Assembly (NCBI RefSeq): GCF_965227725.1
Contig: NZ_CBDDGH010000005.1
Location: 434,001-498,000 of the forward strand
Reading direction: 5' to 3'
Length of the DNA: 64,000 bases
Source: Shimia sp965227725
Lineage (GTDB): Bacteria > Pseudomonadota > Alphaproteobacteria > Rhodobacterales > Rhodobacteraceae
Under the pieces are notes generated by a model. The model was not told the DNA's origin, did no database searches, and was given only the letters and a program-made list of their open reading frames with translations. Positions 42,535 through 49,747 of the stretch are shown here, piece by piece. The position numbers and the translations under genes are program-made. Each line of letters opens with the position of its first letter. Positions within the stretch are counted from its first letter, which is position 1.

Positions 42535-45042
42535 ATGGAAGCGATCAAACCTCAATCCGACTTGATTCTGCAGCAACAAGAGCTTGAGAACGAAATGACA
42601 ATGATGGGCGTTGAAGCGTTCCGTCAGAAAACCAAAGGCGCTGTTGAGAAGGGCATCGAAGACAGAACCGTCTACGGTGCATCCCTCCTTGATAACCTCC
42701 TCCCGAAGGTGGTGGGTGAACTGGAAGCACTGATCGCTGCACGTAGCGGCGGTAAAGCCGGTCGTCGTGGTCAGGCCTTCAAGTTCCTCAAGCTGTTCGA
42801 AGGTCGCCTTGATGCTGCCGCGTTCATCGCGCTCCGCATGGTGATCTCAAGCCTGTCCTCTCAGGATGTGAAGTTCAACACTCTGTCCGTCCGCATTGGC
42901 CGCGCCCTCGAAGACGAACACCACTACGGCTCCGTGCGTGAGCAGGACAAGAAGCTCTACGAGTACCTGCGCGACGAGGCCAAGAAGAAGTTCGCAACGC
43001 ATGTGAAGCGCAAGGTCGTGAACTACCACCTGTCAAAGCGCGGGATGGACAAGAACGAGCCGTGGCCTGAGAAGGCTATCGCTGTGCTGGGCGCGACTGT
43101 GGTTGAAGCGATCATCAATACCACGGGTCTGATCGAAAAGAAGACCGTTATCACGTTTGATAAGGGCAAGCAGCGGGTCACCTTCGTGGTCGCAACAGAG
43201 GCCACCCGTAAGTGGATTGCGGAACGCTCTGCCTCCGCTGAGGTGATGCGCCCAATTTACGAACCGATGATTGTCGAGCCTGCCGAGTGGTCCTCACCCT
43301 ACAACGGGGGATACCTGACCAGCCGTGTGCGCCCTGTGCGCTTCGTGAAGACCCACCAGCGTGGCTATCTGCAGTCGCTCGAAGACCTCGATCTCGACGA
43401 CGTTTACGCCTCCGTCAACGCTGCCCAGCGCACAGCATGGGCCATCAACCCGTTCATCCTGACTGCCCTGAACATCGCTTGGGACAAGGACTACAGCCTC
43501 GGTGGCATCCCTCCAAAGAACAACACGGAGGAACCACCAAAGCCTCACGACATTGAGGAGAACGAAGAAGCCCGTAAGGCGTGGCGTAAAGAAGCCCATC
43601 AGGTGTTCATGGAGAACCGCGAGATGGACGGCAAGCGCATCGGCTTCCTGCAGACGCTGAACACAGCGAACCGCTACCAACTCTTCCCGGCAATCTACAT
43701 GCCGTACCAACTCGACTTCCGTGGTCGCATCTACGCGGTGCCACGGCTTAACCCCCAAGGACCAGATTGGATGAAAGCTCTTCTGATGTTCGCGGAAGGC
43801 AAACCTCTCGATGAAGAGAGCGCGCACTTCCTCGCCATTCAGGTGGCCAACACGGGTGCCTTCGACAAGATCGACAAGGCTCCTCTCGGCGAGCGCGTCC
43901 AGTGGGTCTATGACAATGAGGATAAGATCGTTGCCTGTGCAGAAAACCCCTTCGACAATCGCTGGTGGACCGAAGCCGACTCCCCATATTGTTTTCTCGC
44001 TGCTTGTCGAGAGTGGGCAGGGTGGCTTCGTGAAGGTGAAGGTTTCATTTCGCACCTTCCGGTGGCGCTCGACGGTTCTTGCTCCGGTATCCAACACTTC
44101 TCGATGGCCCTTGCTGACGAGGTTGGCGGTGCTGCTGTTAATCTGGTCCCTTCGGAAAAGCCTGCCGACATCTACTCGCTTGTGATGGCGCAAGCTATTG
44201 AACAAGTGCGCCTAGATGCCTCCACTTGTGGAGATAATCAGGCCGTCGCTCAGGCGTGGCTGCGCTCTGGGCTGCTCAACCGCTCTTGCTTCAAGCGCCC
44301 GACCATGACCTATGGCTACGGCTCAAGCCAGTTCGGCTTCCGTGACCAGATCGAAAGCGACACCCTGCGTCCTGTCTACCGTGCATACCAGCGCGGGGAG
44401 GGGCCTTGGTATTTCGAGGACAACGGCTTCAAAGCCAGCCTCTACCTCGCCAAGATCACCCAACAGGCTGTGGAGCGCACCGTCGTTAAGGCTGCCGAGT
44501 GCATGGCGTGGCTCAAGGACACCGCATCGGTCGTCACAAGCGAGGGCCTTCCGGTACGCTGGACCACACCTGATGGTTTCCCTGTCGTGCAACACTATCG
44601 GGAACAGAAGGCGCACCGCGTGGACACCATGATCTTTGGTAGCCGTGTGATGATGACCATCACCGAGGAGGCAAAGGACAAGAACGGGAAGCCAATGGTC
44701 TCCCGCCGTAAGCAGGCATCGGGTCTCTCCCCGAACTTCGTTCACTCGCTGGACGCCACCCACCTGCGTATGGCTGTTCTTCAAGCTTCACTTGAGGGCA
44801 TCAAGGACGTGGCTCTGGTGCATGACAGCTTCGGCACCCATGCGGCAGACACCGGACGCTTCTTCGTTATCCTTCGGGAAGCTCTGGTAACCATGTATAC
44901 GGAGACTGATGTGATCGCCGACTTCGCAGCACAGATGAAGGGGCAGCTTTCACCAGACAGTCGGGACAAGCTCCCCAAGCCACCCACCCACGGAACGCTG
45001 GACCGCGCTGCGGTCATCGACAGTGATTTTGCTTTCGCCTAA
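42535..45042 (+). CDS. Single-subunit DNA-directed RNA polymerase (T7 gp1 type)
   Basis: The 835-residue enzyme transcribes phage genes from its own promoters. Catalytic landmarks match T7 RNA polymerase: D513 in DGSCSGIQHFS (T7 D537), K587 and Y595 in FKRPTMTYGYGSSQFGF (T7 K631, Y639), and H763-D764 in VHDSFGTHAADT (T7 H811, D812). The C terminus ends in DSDFAFA, as T7 ends in FAFA. It is somewhat shorter than T7's 883 residues, mainly in the N-terminal domain. The frame is open to a GTG at 42337, but that extension would translate the GTCAC array; AGAGGA before 42535 decides the start. Being next to attL, it is the key gene to silence in a lysogen. Confidence 0.97.
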   Translation: MEAIKPQSDLILQQQELENEMTMMGVEAFRQKTKGAVEKGIEDRTVYGASLLDNLLPKVVGELEALIAARSGGKAGRRGQAFKFLKLFEGRLDAAAFIALRMVISSLSSQDVKFNTLSVRIGRALEDEHHYGSVREQDKKLYEYLRDEAKKKFATHVKRKVVNYHLSKRGMDKNEPWPEKAIAVLGATVVEAIINTTGLIEKKTVITFDKGKQRVTFVVATEATRKWIAERSASAEVMRPIYEPMIVEPAEWSSPYNGGYLTSRVRPVRFVKTHQRGYLQSLEDLDLDDVYASVNAAQRTAWAINPFILTALNIAWDKDYSLGGIPPKNNTEEPPKPHDIEENEEARKAWRKEAHQVFMENREMDGKRIGFLQTLNTANRYQLFPAIYMPYQLDFRGRIYAVPRLNPQGPDWMKALLMFAEGKPLDEESAHFLAIQVANTGAFDKIDKAPLGERVQWVYDNEDKIVACAENPFDNRWWTEADSPYCFLAACREWAGWLREGEGFISHLPVALDGSCSGIQHFSMALADEVGGAAVNLVPSEKPADIYSLVMAQAIEQVRLDASTCGDNQAVAQAWLRSGLLNRSCFKRPTMTYGYGSSQFGFRDQIESDTLRPVYRAYQRGEGPWYFEDNGFKASLYLAKITQQAVERTVVKAAECMAWLKDTASVVTSEGLPVRWTTPDGFPVVQHYREQKAHRVDTMIFGSRVMMTITEEAKDKNGKPMVSRRKQASGLSPNFVHSLDATHLRMAVLQASLEGIKDVALVHDSFGTHAADTGRFFVILREALVTMYTETDVIADFAAQMKGQLSPDSRDKLPKPPTHGTLDRAAVIDSDFAFA

Positions 45043-45045
45043 TTA

Positions 45046-45076
45046 GCTCCACTTGCGGAGACTATCCGCAGGTGCA
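45046..45076 (+). repeat. Dyad element, copy 2 (after RNA polymerase gene)
   Basis: The same 15-base core as copy 1 (GCTCCACTTGCGGAG) is followed by ATC and a GTGCA-containing right half (GCAGGTGCAA), with the same 11-base spacer. About 25 of 31 positions agree with copy 1. It lies 3 bases after the polymerase stop and just before promoter P2. A related perfect palindrome CTCCACTTGTGGAG occurs inside the polymerase gene at 44220-44233. Confidence 0.6.
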
Positions 45077-45079
45077 ACC

Positions 45080-45100
45080 CAATTAACCCGCAACTGTGTA
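45080..45100 (+). promoter_or_regulatory. Candidate phage promoter P2
   Basis: CAATTAACCCGCAACTGTG matches the consensus exactly. It lies 51 bases before the small gene at 45131. Confidence 0.75.
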
Positions 45101-45130
45101 ACACCAGAACCGACCCCGAAAGGTGACCAA

Positions 45131-45307
45131 ATGAACAACCCGAACATGGAACGCACGAGCGCCTCTGAGGTTTGCCCTAAGGCCAAGCCATACCGCGAAC
45201 GCTCGGTCCACAACCTGCTGTACCTCAAGGCTGCACTTGAACAGCAAGGCGAGCTGGTCCCGACCGATCTGCTGTCCGCTCTCTCGTCTAAAGGCGTCGT
45301 CGTCTGA
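45131..45307 (+). CDS. Small phage protein, unknown
   Basis: This 58-residue protein is preceded by AAAGGTGACCAA and sits between two phage promoters, as many T7 early or middle small genes do. It starts MNNPNMERTSASEVCPKAKPYRERSVHNLLY, has one cysteine, a basic middle, and an amphipathic helix near the end. No family is recognised. Candidates include a host-takeover peptide, but nothing shows this. Confidence 0.65.
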   Translation: MNNPNMERTSASEVCPKAKPYRERSVHNLLYLKAALEQQGELVPTDLLSALSSKGVVV

Positions 45308-45314
45308 CCGCCGC

Positions 45315-45335
45315 CAATTAACCCGCAACTGTGCT
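45315..45335 (+). promoter_or_regulatory. Candidate phage promoter P3
   Basis: CAATTAACCCGCAACTGTG matches exactly and is followed by CTCAACACA, shared with P4. It lies 7 bases after the small gene's stop and about 50 bases before the SSB gene. Confidence 0.75.
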
Positions 45336-45383
45336 CAACACATTCGGCGACCAAGCCAACACGAATACTGCAAAGGAAAACAC

Positions 45384-46127
45384 ATGGCAGACAAGCCCAA
45401 GATCGTGAAGATGAACTCCCCACTCGGCACCGCGAAATGGCCGAAGCTGACGGAGCCTGACTATGGCACGAAAGACTACCCGAAGCCCGAGGGCGAATAC
45501 TCCGTGAAGCTGGTCTTCTCCGAGACTGACCCGAAATTCATTGCCTTCCGCGAGAAGCTCGAAGCCTACATGGGGCCGGTCGAAGCGATGGCCGATGAGA
45601 AGTTCGCGGCGCTCAAGAAACCACAGCGTGACAAGCTGGGTAGCCCGACCCGCAACGACATCTTCACCACGATCTACGACGAAGACGATGAGCCTACTGG
45701 CGAAGTCGAAATGAAGCTGACCATGAAGGCCAGCGGCGTCGTGAAGAAAGGCCCGCGTGAGGGCAAGAAGTGGTCCCGCAAACCTCAACTGTTCGACGCG
45801 CTCGGTCGCCCGATCAAAGGCGAGATCGCCATCTGGGGTGGCTCCGAACTGATCATCTCCTTCTCGTTCACTGAAAGCGGCTACTTCATCCCGGCGACTG
45901 GTGCCTACGGCATCAAGCTGCAGCTTGAAGCGGCCCAAGTGGTGACCCTCCGTCAAGGTGGCGAGCGCTCCGCAAGCGACTACGGCTTCGGTGCCCAAGA
46001 AGGTGGCTTCGACTCCTCCCAATACGAAGCCCCGAAAGGCGACGACGACGAGGGTGAAGACGAGGGTGAATACAACCACACCCCCGGCGAAGGCGAGGGC
46101 GACCCCTCCGGCGCTGACGACTTCTAA
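45384..46127 (+). CDS. Single-stranded DNA-binding protein (T7 gp2.5 type)
   Basis: The 247-residue protein has an OB-fold core (about 8-190) and a long, very acidic, Gly-rich tail ending in GADDF. T7 gp2.5 uses the same aromatic-ended acidic tail to contact DNA polymerase and helicase. KPKIVKMNSPLGTAKWPKLTEPDYGTK and YFIPATGAYGIKLQLEAAQVV are typical of this family in marine podoviruses. It coats single-stranded DNA and coordinates the replisome encoded downstream. Confidence 0.88.
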   Translation: MADKPKIVKMNSPLGTAKWPKLTEPDYGTKDYPKPEGEYSVKLVFSETDPKFIAFREKLEAYMGPVEAMADEKFAALKKPQRDKLGSPTRNDIFTTIYDEDDEPTGEVEMKLTMKASGVVKKGPREGKKWSRKPQLFDALGRPIKGEIAIWGGSELIISFSFTESGYFIPATGAYGIKLQLEAAQVVTLRQGGERSASDYGFGAQEGGFDSSQYEAPKGDDDEGEDEGEYNHTPGEGEGDPSGADDF

Positions 46128-46156
46128 ACCCACCACCAACTGACCTCTGCATTAGT

Positions 46157-46186
46157 CCCCTTGGCGAAAGCCTTGGGGGCTTTTTT
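46157..46186 (+). terminator. Rho-independent terminator after SSB gene
   Basis: CCCC/GGGG and GGC/GCC stems with a TT/TT internal loop and GAAA tetraloop are followed by TTTTTT. It separates the SSB gene from the endonuclease gene. Confidence 0.7.
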
Positions 46187-46202
46187 GCGTTTGGAGATAC
46201 CT

Positions 46203-46649
46203 ATGGCCCGCATCACCAAGACAGCCGCCGCTCGTGCAAGAGAGCTTGGCTATCGCTCAGGGCTTGAAGTGCGCAACGCGAAGCGCCTCGACGCTGGTGG
46301 TTTCGACTACGACTACGAACCCTTCAAGCTCTCCTATGTGCAGCCCGCAAAGCCGCGCACCTACACACCTGATTTTGTGCTGCCGAATGGCATCATCATC
46401 GACACCAAAGGACGCTGGGTCACCGAAGACCGGCAGAAGTTCAAGATGATCGTTGAGCAGCACCCCGACCTCGACATTCGCATGGTGTTCTCGAACCCGA
46501 ACCAACGCATCGGGAAGAACAGCCCCACCACATACGCGATCTACGCAACACGCCTCGGCATTCCGTTTGCGAAGGAGTTCATCCCGCAAGCGTGGATTGA
46601 CGAGCCGATCAACCAAGCGAGCCTCGACGCTATCGCTAGAATGACATGA
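46203..46649 (+). CDS. Endonuclease I / Holliday junction resolvase (T7 gp3 type)
   Basis: The 148-residue nuclease resolves branched DNA and degrades host DNA. The active-site residues line up with T7 gp3 at a constant offset of two: E22 (T7 E20), D57 in YTPDFVL (T7 D55), D67 (T7 E65, a conservative change) and K69 (T7 K67) in IIIDTKGRW. It overlaps the amidase gene by 4 bases (ATGA). Confidence 0.93.
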   Translation: MARITKTAAARARELGYRSGLEVRNAKRLDAGGFDYDYEPFKLSYVQPAKPRTYTPDFVLPNGIIIDTKGRWVTEDRQKFKMIVEQHPDLDIRMVFSNPNQRIGKNSPTTYAIYATRLGIPFAKEFIPQAWIDEPINQASLDAIARMT

Positions 46650-47194
46650 CTCAACCACTCAAAACCCAACTCACATGGCGCTCGGACCTAGACTTCACTG
46701 GTCTCCGTTTCAAGATGCGCGACGAAACCCTCGGCTGTACCGTTCACTGCTCTGCTTCACGTCCTTCTCAGGATTGGGATGCAATCGACGTCGACCGCAT
46801 GCACCGGCAACGGGGCTGGCTCTGTATCGGCTACCACTTCGTGATCTCCCGCGACGGTGTCATCCATGCTGGCCGTCCCATGGACGCTCGCGGTGCTCAC
46901 TGTAAACACGGTGGCCGCAACAAGACCCACATCTCTGTCTGCCTCATTGGTGGCGTATCTGAGCGCCCTCAGGAGCACGTTCCGGGCAACCCTTGGAATG
47001 GCTCTGACGCAGAAGCCAACTTCACCGACGCTCAGGCAACCTCTCTGGATGGCCTTCTCGACTTCTTGAAGGGAACCTACGGGTTCACCGACGAGGAGAT
47101 CGAAGGGCACCGCGATGTGAAGGGTGTCCGCAAGGCATGCCCCTCCCACGATGTGCAGCATTTCCTGCGCACCGGAGCCTTCTCGCTCAATTAA
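46646..47194 (+). CDS. N-acetylmuramoyl-L-alanine amidase (T7 lysozyme gp3.5 type)
   Basis: The 182-residue amidase_2-fold enzyme cuts the amide bond between muramic acid and the peptide stem. Zinc ligands are H34 in VHCSASRP, H155 in GHRDV and C165 in KACPSHD. The GYHFVISRDG stretch carries the catalytic tyrosine (T7 Y46). T7 lysozyme also binds and inhibits T7 RNA polymerase, so this protein may have the same brake function. It is about 30 residues longer than T7's 151. Its stop codon lies within promoter P4. Confidence 0.93.
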   Translation: MTQPLKTQLTWRSDLDFTGLRFKMRDETLGCTVHCSASRPSQDWDAIDVDRMHRQRGWLCIGYHFVISRDGVIHAGRPMDARGAHCKHGGRNKTHISVCLIGGVSERPQEHVPGNPWNGSDAEANFTDAQATSLDGLLDFLKGTYGFTDEEIEGHRDVKGVRKACPSHDVQHFLRTGAFSLN

Positions 47195-47208
47195 CCCGCA
47201 ACTGTGCT
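47188..47208 (+). promoter_or_regulatory. Candidate phage promoter P4
   Basis: CAATTAACCCGCAACTGTG matches exactly and includes the TAA stop of the amidase gene. It precedes the helix-turn-helix gene and the replication genes. Confidence 0.75.
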
Positions 47209-47220
47209 CAACACACAACC

Positions 47221-47249
47221 GCCCCCTTTCCCACGCCGGGATTGGGGGC
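47221..47249 (+). other. Hairpin directly downstream of P4
   Basis: GCCCCC/GGGGGC and an inner CCC/GGG stem with a 3x3 internal loop would form near the 5' end of any P4 transcript. A TTCCTGCTTTT tail makes weak termination possible, but an RNase III-type processing or stabilising hairpin is as likely. Confidence 0.5.
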
Positions 47250-47289
47250 TTCCTGCTTTTAAGCACCCACACTGTGGAAAGGAAAATCC

Positions 47290-47556
47290 ATGGCGAAATC
47301 CCAACTCGATCAGATCAAATCCCACCTCAAGTCAGGCCGCACCATCAGCCCACTTGAAGCTCTTGGCCTTTATGGCGTCTTCCGGCTCGCGGCTCGCATC
47401 AAGGAACTGCGTGACAAGGGCTGGCCGATCACGACCGACAATCGCACCGACCCCAACGGCAAGAAATATGCCGTCTACTTCTTGGAAGACAAAGGCACTC
47501 ACGGTCTGCCTGACTTCGCTCTCCCTGAATGGGCGCAGCGTGGAGACGTCGCATGA
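47290..47556 (+). CDS. Small helix-turn-helix protein (HTH_39-like)
   Basis: The 88-residue protein reads as a winged helix: LDQIKSHLKSGRTISPLEALGLYGVFRLAARIKELRDKGWPITTD, then NGKKYAVYFL as the wing. This matches the HTH_39 domain found as a stand-alone small gene in many podoviruses. It may bind DNA as a regulator or packaging/transcription accessory; its role is unproven. It overlaps the next gene by 4 bases. Confidence 0.75.
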   Translation: MAKSQLDQIKSHLKSGRTISPLEALGLYGVFRLAARIKELRDKGWPITTDNRTDPNGKKYAVYFLEDKGTHGLPDFALPEWAQRGDVA

Positions 47557-47714
47557 TCTGGCTCTGCATCTACCTATGGCTCTGCACCGCCGCCGCCTCT
47601 CTCATGGCTGTGATGATGGTCCGCCCCGCCAACCGGCGTGACATCGTCATCGCCTTCGCGTTCCCCGTCCTGTTCCCAATCTTCACCATCGCCCGCGTAC
47701 TGAAAGGCAACTGA
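47553..47714 (+). CDS. Small phage membrane protein
   Basis: The 53-residue protein has two predicted TM segments (about 2-21 and 34-50) with a basic turn (RPANRRD) between them. It starts inside the previous stop (ATGA). Size and topology would suit a holin-like or superinfection-exclusion peptide, but there is no direct support for either. Confidence 0.6.
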   Translation: MIWLCIYLWLCTAAASLMAVMMVRPANRRDIVIAFAFPVLFPIFTIARVLKGN

Positions 47715-47715
47715 T

Positions 47716-47925
47716 ATGAAACTCCGCTTCTCCCTTTCCATTGAAAAGCTTGACAACGGCTACCTGATCGCTGGCGGTCGCCACACCGACTACGAGCATC
47801 CTCCACACTTCCGCGTTGCAAAAACCATGGGGAAGGCGCGCCAAGAGGCCCGCACCCTGTTGGAAGATTTCCTCCGTGACAACGCTGGCTCCAAGCGCGG
47901 ACGCCCTGAAACGGAAGCTTTCTGA
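47716..47925 (+). CDS. Small phage protein, unknown
   Basis: This 69-residue protein is predicted as beta-beta-alpha (MKLRFSLSIEKLDNGYLIAGG, then a helix MGKARQEARTLLEDFLRDN) with a basic end. It starts 1 base after the previous stop and ends in front of a strong terminator. No family is recognised. Confidence 0.6.
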   Translation: MKLRFSLSIEKLDNGYLIAGGRHTDYEHPPHFRVAKTMGKARQEARTLLEDFLRDNAGSKRGRPETEAF

Positions 47926-47958
47926 ACCCCCAGAAAGCCCTCTGTCTCCCTTCTCTGA

Positions 47959-47982
47959 CCCTCGCTTCGGCGGGGGTTTTTT
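47959..47982 (+). terminator. Rho-independent terminator before primase-helicase gene
   Basis: CCCTCGC pairs with GCGGGGG (one wobble) around a TTCG tetraloop, followed by TTTTTT. It lies 19 bases before the primase-helicase ATG. Confidence 0.82.
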
Positions 47983-48000
47983 CGTTTCAAGGAACAATGA

Positions 48001-49725
48001 ATGTACGACGATTATGAAGACGAAAGCGTGTTCGTGGGGCGGGAGGAGTGTCCCTCCTGTGGTTCGGAAGACAACCTCGCGCGGTACAGCGACGGCCATG
48101 CCTACTGCTTCGGCGCATCCTGCGACCACTACGAGCCACCAGAGGGTGGTTCCTCCGCTGGGTCTAACGATACCCCGGCACCAACCCGTAGTCGTAACCT
48201 TATCGAAGGAAGCTACGCAGCCCTCAAAGCGCGCAAACTCAGTGAAGAAACAGCCCGACGCTACAACTACCAGATCGGCCTCTTCAATGGAAAGCCTGCT
48301 CAGTTGGCTGGGTACACTGACGACAAAGGGAACGTAGTCGCCCAGAAGCTGCGCTTCGCCGACAAGAAAGAAGGCATGCCTTGGGTGGGCGATAAGAAAG
48401 GCGTTGGCCTGTTCGGTTCGCACCTGTTCGGAAAGGGCAAGCGTATCGTGATCACCGAGGGTGAGATCGACGCGATGACTGTCTTCCAAGCCCAAGGCTC
48501 CAAGTGGCCTGCAGTGTCCCTCATCAACGGCGCTGACGGTGCCCGTAAGGACATCGCCAAGAACCTCGAATACCTGGGCAACTTCGACGAGATCGTTTTG
48601 ATGTTCGACGAAGACGAGCCGGGGCGTGAGGCTGTCGAAGCTGCCGCTGAGGTTCTGACCGGACACAATGTTCTGGTGGCAACGCTGCCTCGTAAGGACG
48701 CCAATGAGTGCTGGGTGAATGGTGAGCAGGACAAGATCGTTCAGGCGATCTGGAATGCCAAACCCTACAGCCCACCTTCGGTTGTCCATGGCGAGGACAT
48801 TTGGACCCGCTTGAAGAACCGTCCGGTGGTGACCTCCATTCCGTTCCCGCTTTGGATGCCTGAGATGAACCGCAAGGTGCTGGGCATCCGGCTTGGTGAG
48901 TTGGACACTTGGACCTCCGGCTCGGGCATGGGCAAGACCACCATGATCAAGCAGCTTCAAGCGCACATCTTCCGCGAGACCGACTACAACCAAGCGATCA
49001 TCCACCTTGAGGAACCCCTTGAGGACACCGCTGAGAGCTTGCTTGGGGTGTTCATGGAAAAGCGCATGACGCTGCCTGCGGTGCGCGACACCATCACCGA
49101 AGAGGAACTGCGTCGGAACTTCGAAGCATACTTCCTCGCGAAGGATGCCAACGGCAACAGCCGCATCTACCTCCATGACGCCTTCGGTTCCATGGGTTCC
49201 GACGAGAACCTGATGAACCGCATCCGTTACTATGCCCACGCCTGTGACTGTAAGGTGATCTGGATTGACCACCTGTCGATCTTGGTCTCGGACATGGGTG
49301 AGGACGGTGACGAACGCCGCCGCATCGACGCGCTGATGCACAACCTCAAGACCCTGACTGTGGAGCTAGGCATCTACATCGGGCTGATCTCGCACCTCAA
49401 GAAGGCAGGCGGAAACACCTCGTTCGAAGAGGGCGCTGCTCCTTCACTAGATGACCTCCGTGGGAGCGGTGGCATCAAACAGCTTTCCAACTCCGTCTAC
49501 GCGATCTCTCGCAACCAACAGGCCGAGACGGAAGCTGCCCGAAACACAGCACAGGTCCACGTCCTCAAGTCCCGATACACCGGAGACACTGGTCCTGCTG
49601 ACTTCATCTTCTTCCAGAAAGAGACAGGCACGTTCTGCGCAGGCGTCGATCCAGAGATGGCGGCGGGCTTCGAAGACATGACCTCTCACGCTGCTTCCGA
49701 CGAGGACGGGAAGGGCGACTTCTAG
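48001..49725 (+). CDS. DNA primase-helicase (T7 gp4 type)
   Basis: The 574-residue bifunctional replication protein starts with a zinc ribbon (C17, C20, C36, C41) and a TOPRIM primase core (VITEGEIDAMTV, LMFDEDEPG, about 150-220). It ends with a RecA/DnaB-like hexameric helicase, with Walker A GSGMGKTT at 307-314 and Walker B VIWIDHLSIL near 420. It unwinds the fork and lays RNA primers for the DNA polymerase encoded next. The acidic tail is shared with T7 gp4, where it contacts the polymerase. The start has AAGGAACA upstream. Confidence 0.96.
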   Translation: MYDDYEDESVFVGREECPSCGSEDNLARYSDGHAYCFGASCDHYEPPEGGSSAGSNDTPAPTRSRNLIEGSYAALKARKLSEETARRYNYQIGLFNGKPAQLAGYTDDKGNVVAQKLRFADKKEGMPWVGDKKGVGLFGSHLFGKGKRIVITEGEIDAMTVFQAQGSKWPAVSLINGADGARKDIAKNLEYLGNFDEIVLMFDEDEPGREAVEAAAEVLTGHNVLVATLPRKDANECWVNGEQDKIVQAIWNAKPYSPPSVVHGEDIWTRLKNRPVVTSIPFPLWMPEMNRKVLGIRLGELDTWTSGSGMGKTTMIKQLQAHIFRETDYNQAIIHLEEPLEDTAESLLGVFMEKRMTLPAVRDTITEEELRRNFEAYFLAKDANGNSRIYLHDAFGSMGSDENLMNRIRYYAHACDCKVIWIDHLSILVSDMGEDGDERRRIDALMHNLKTLTVELGIYIGLISHLKKAGGNTSFEEGAAPSLDDLRGSGGIKQLSNSVYAISRNQQAETEAARNTAQVHVLKSRYTGDTGPADFIFFQKETGTFCAGVDPEMAAGFEDMTSHAASDEDGKGDF

Positions 49726-49747
49726 GCACTTCAGCGAAAGGCCCAAA

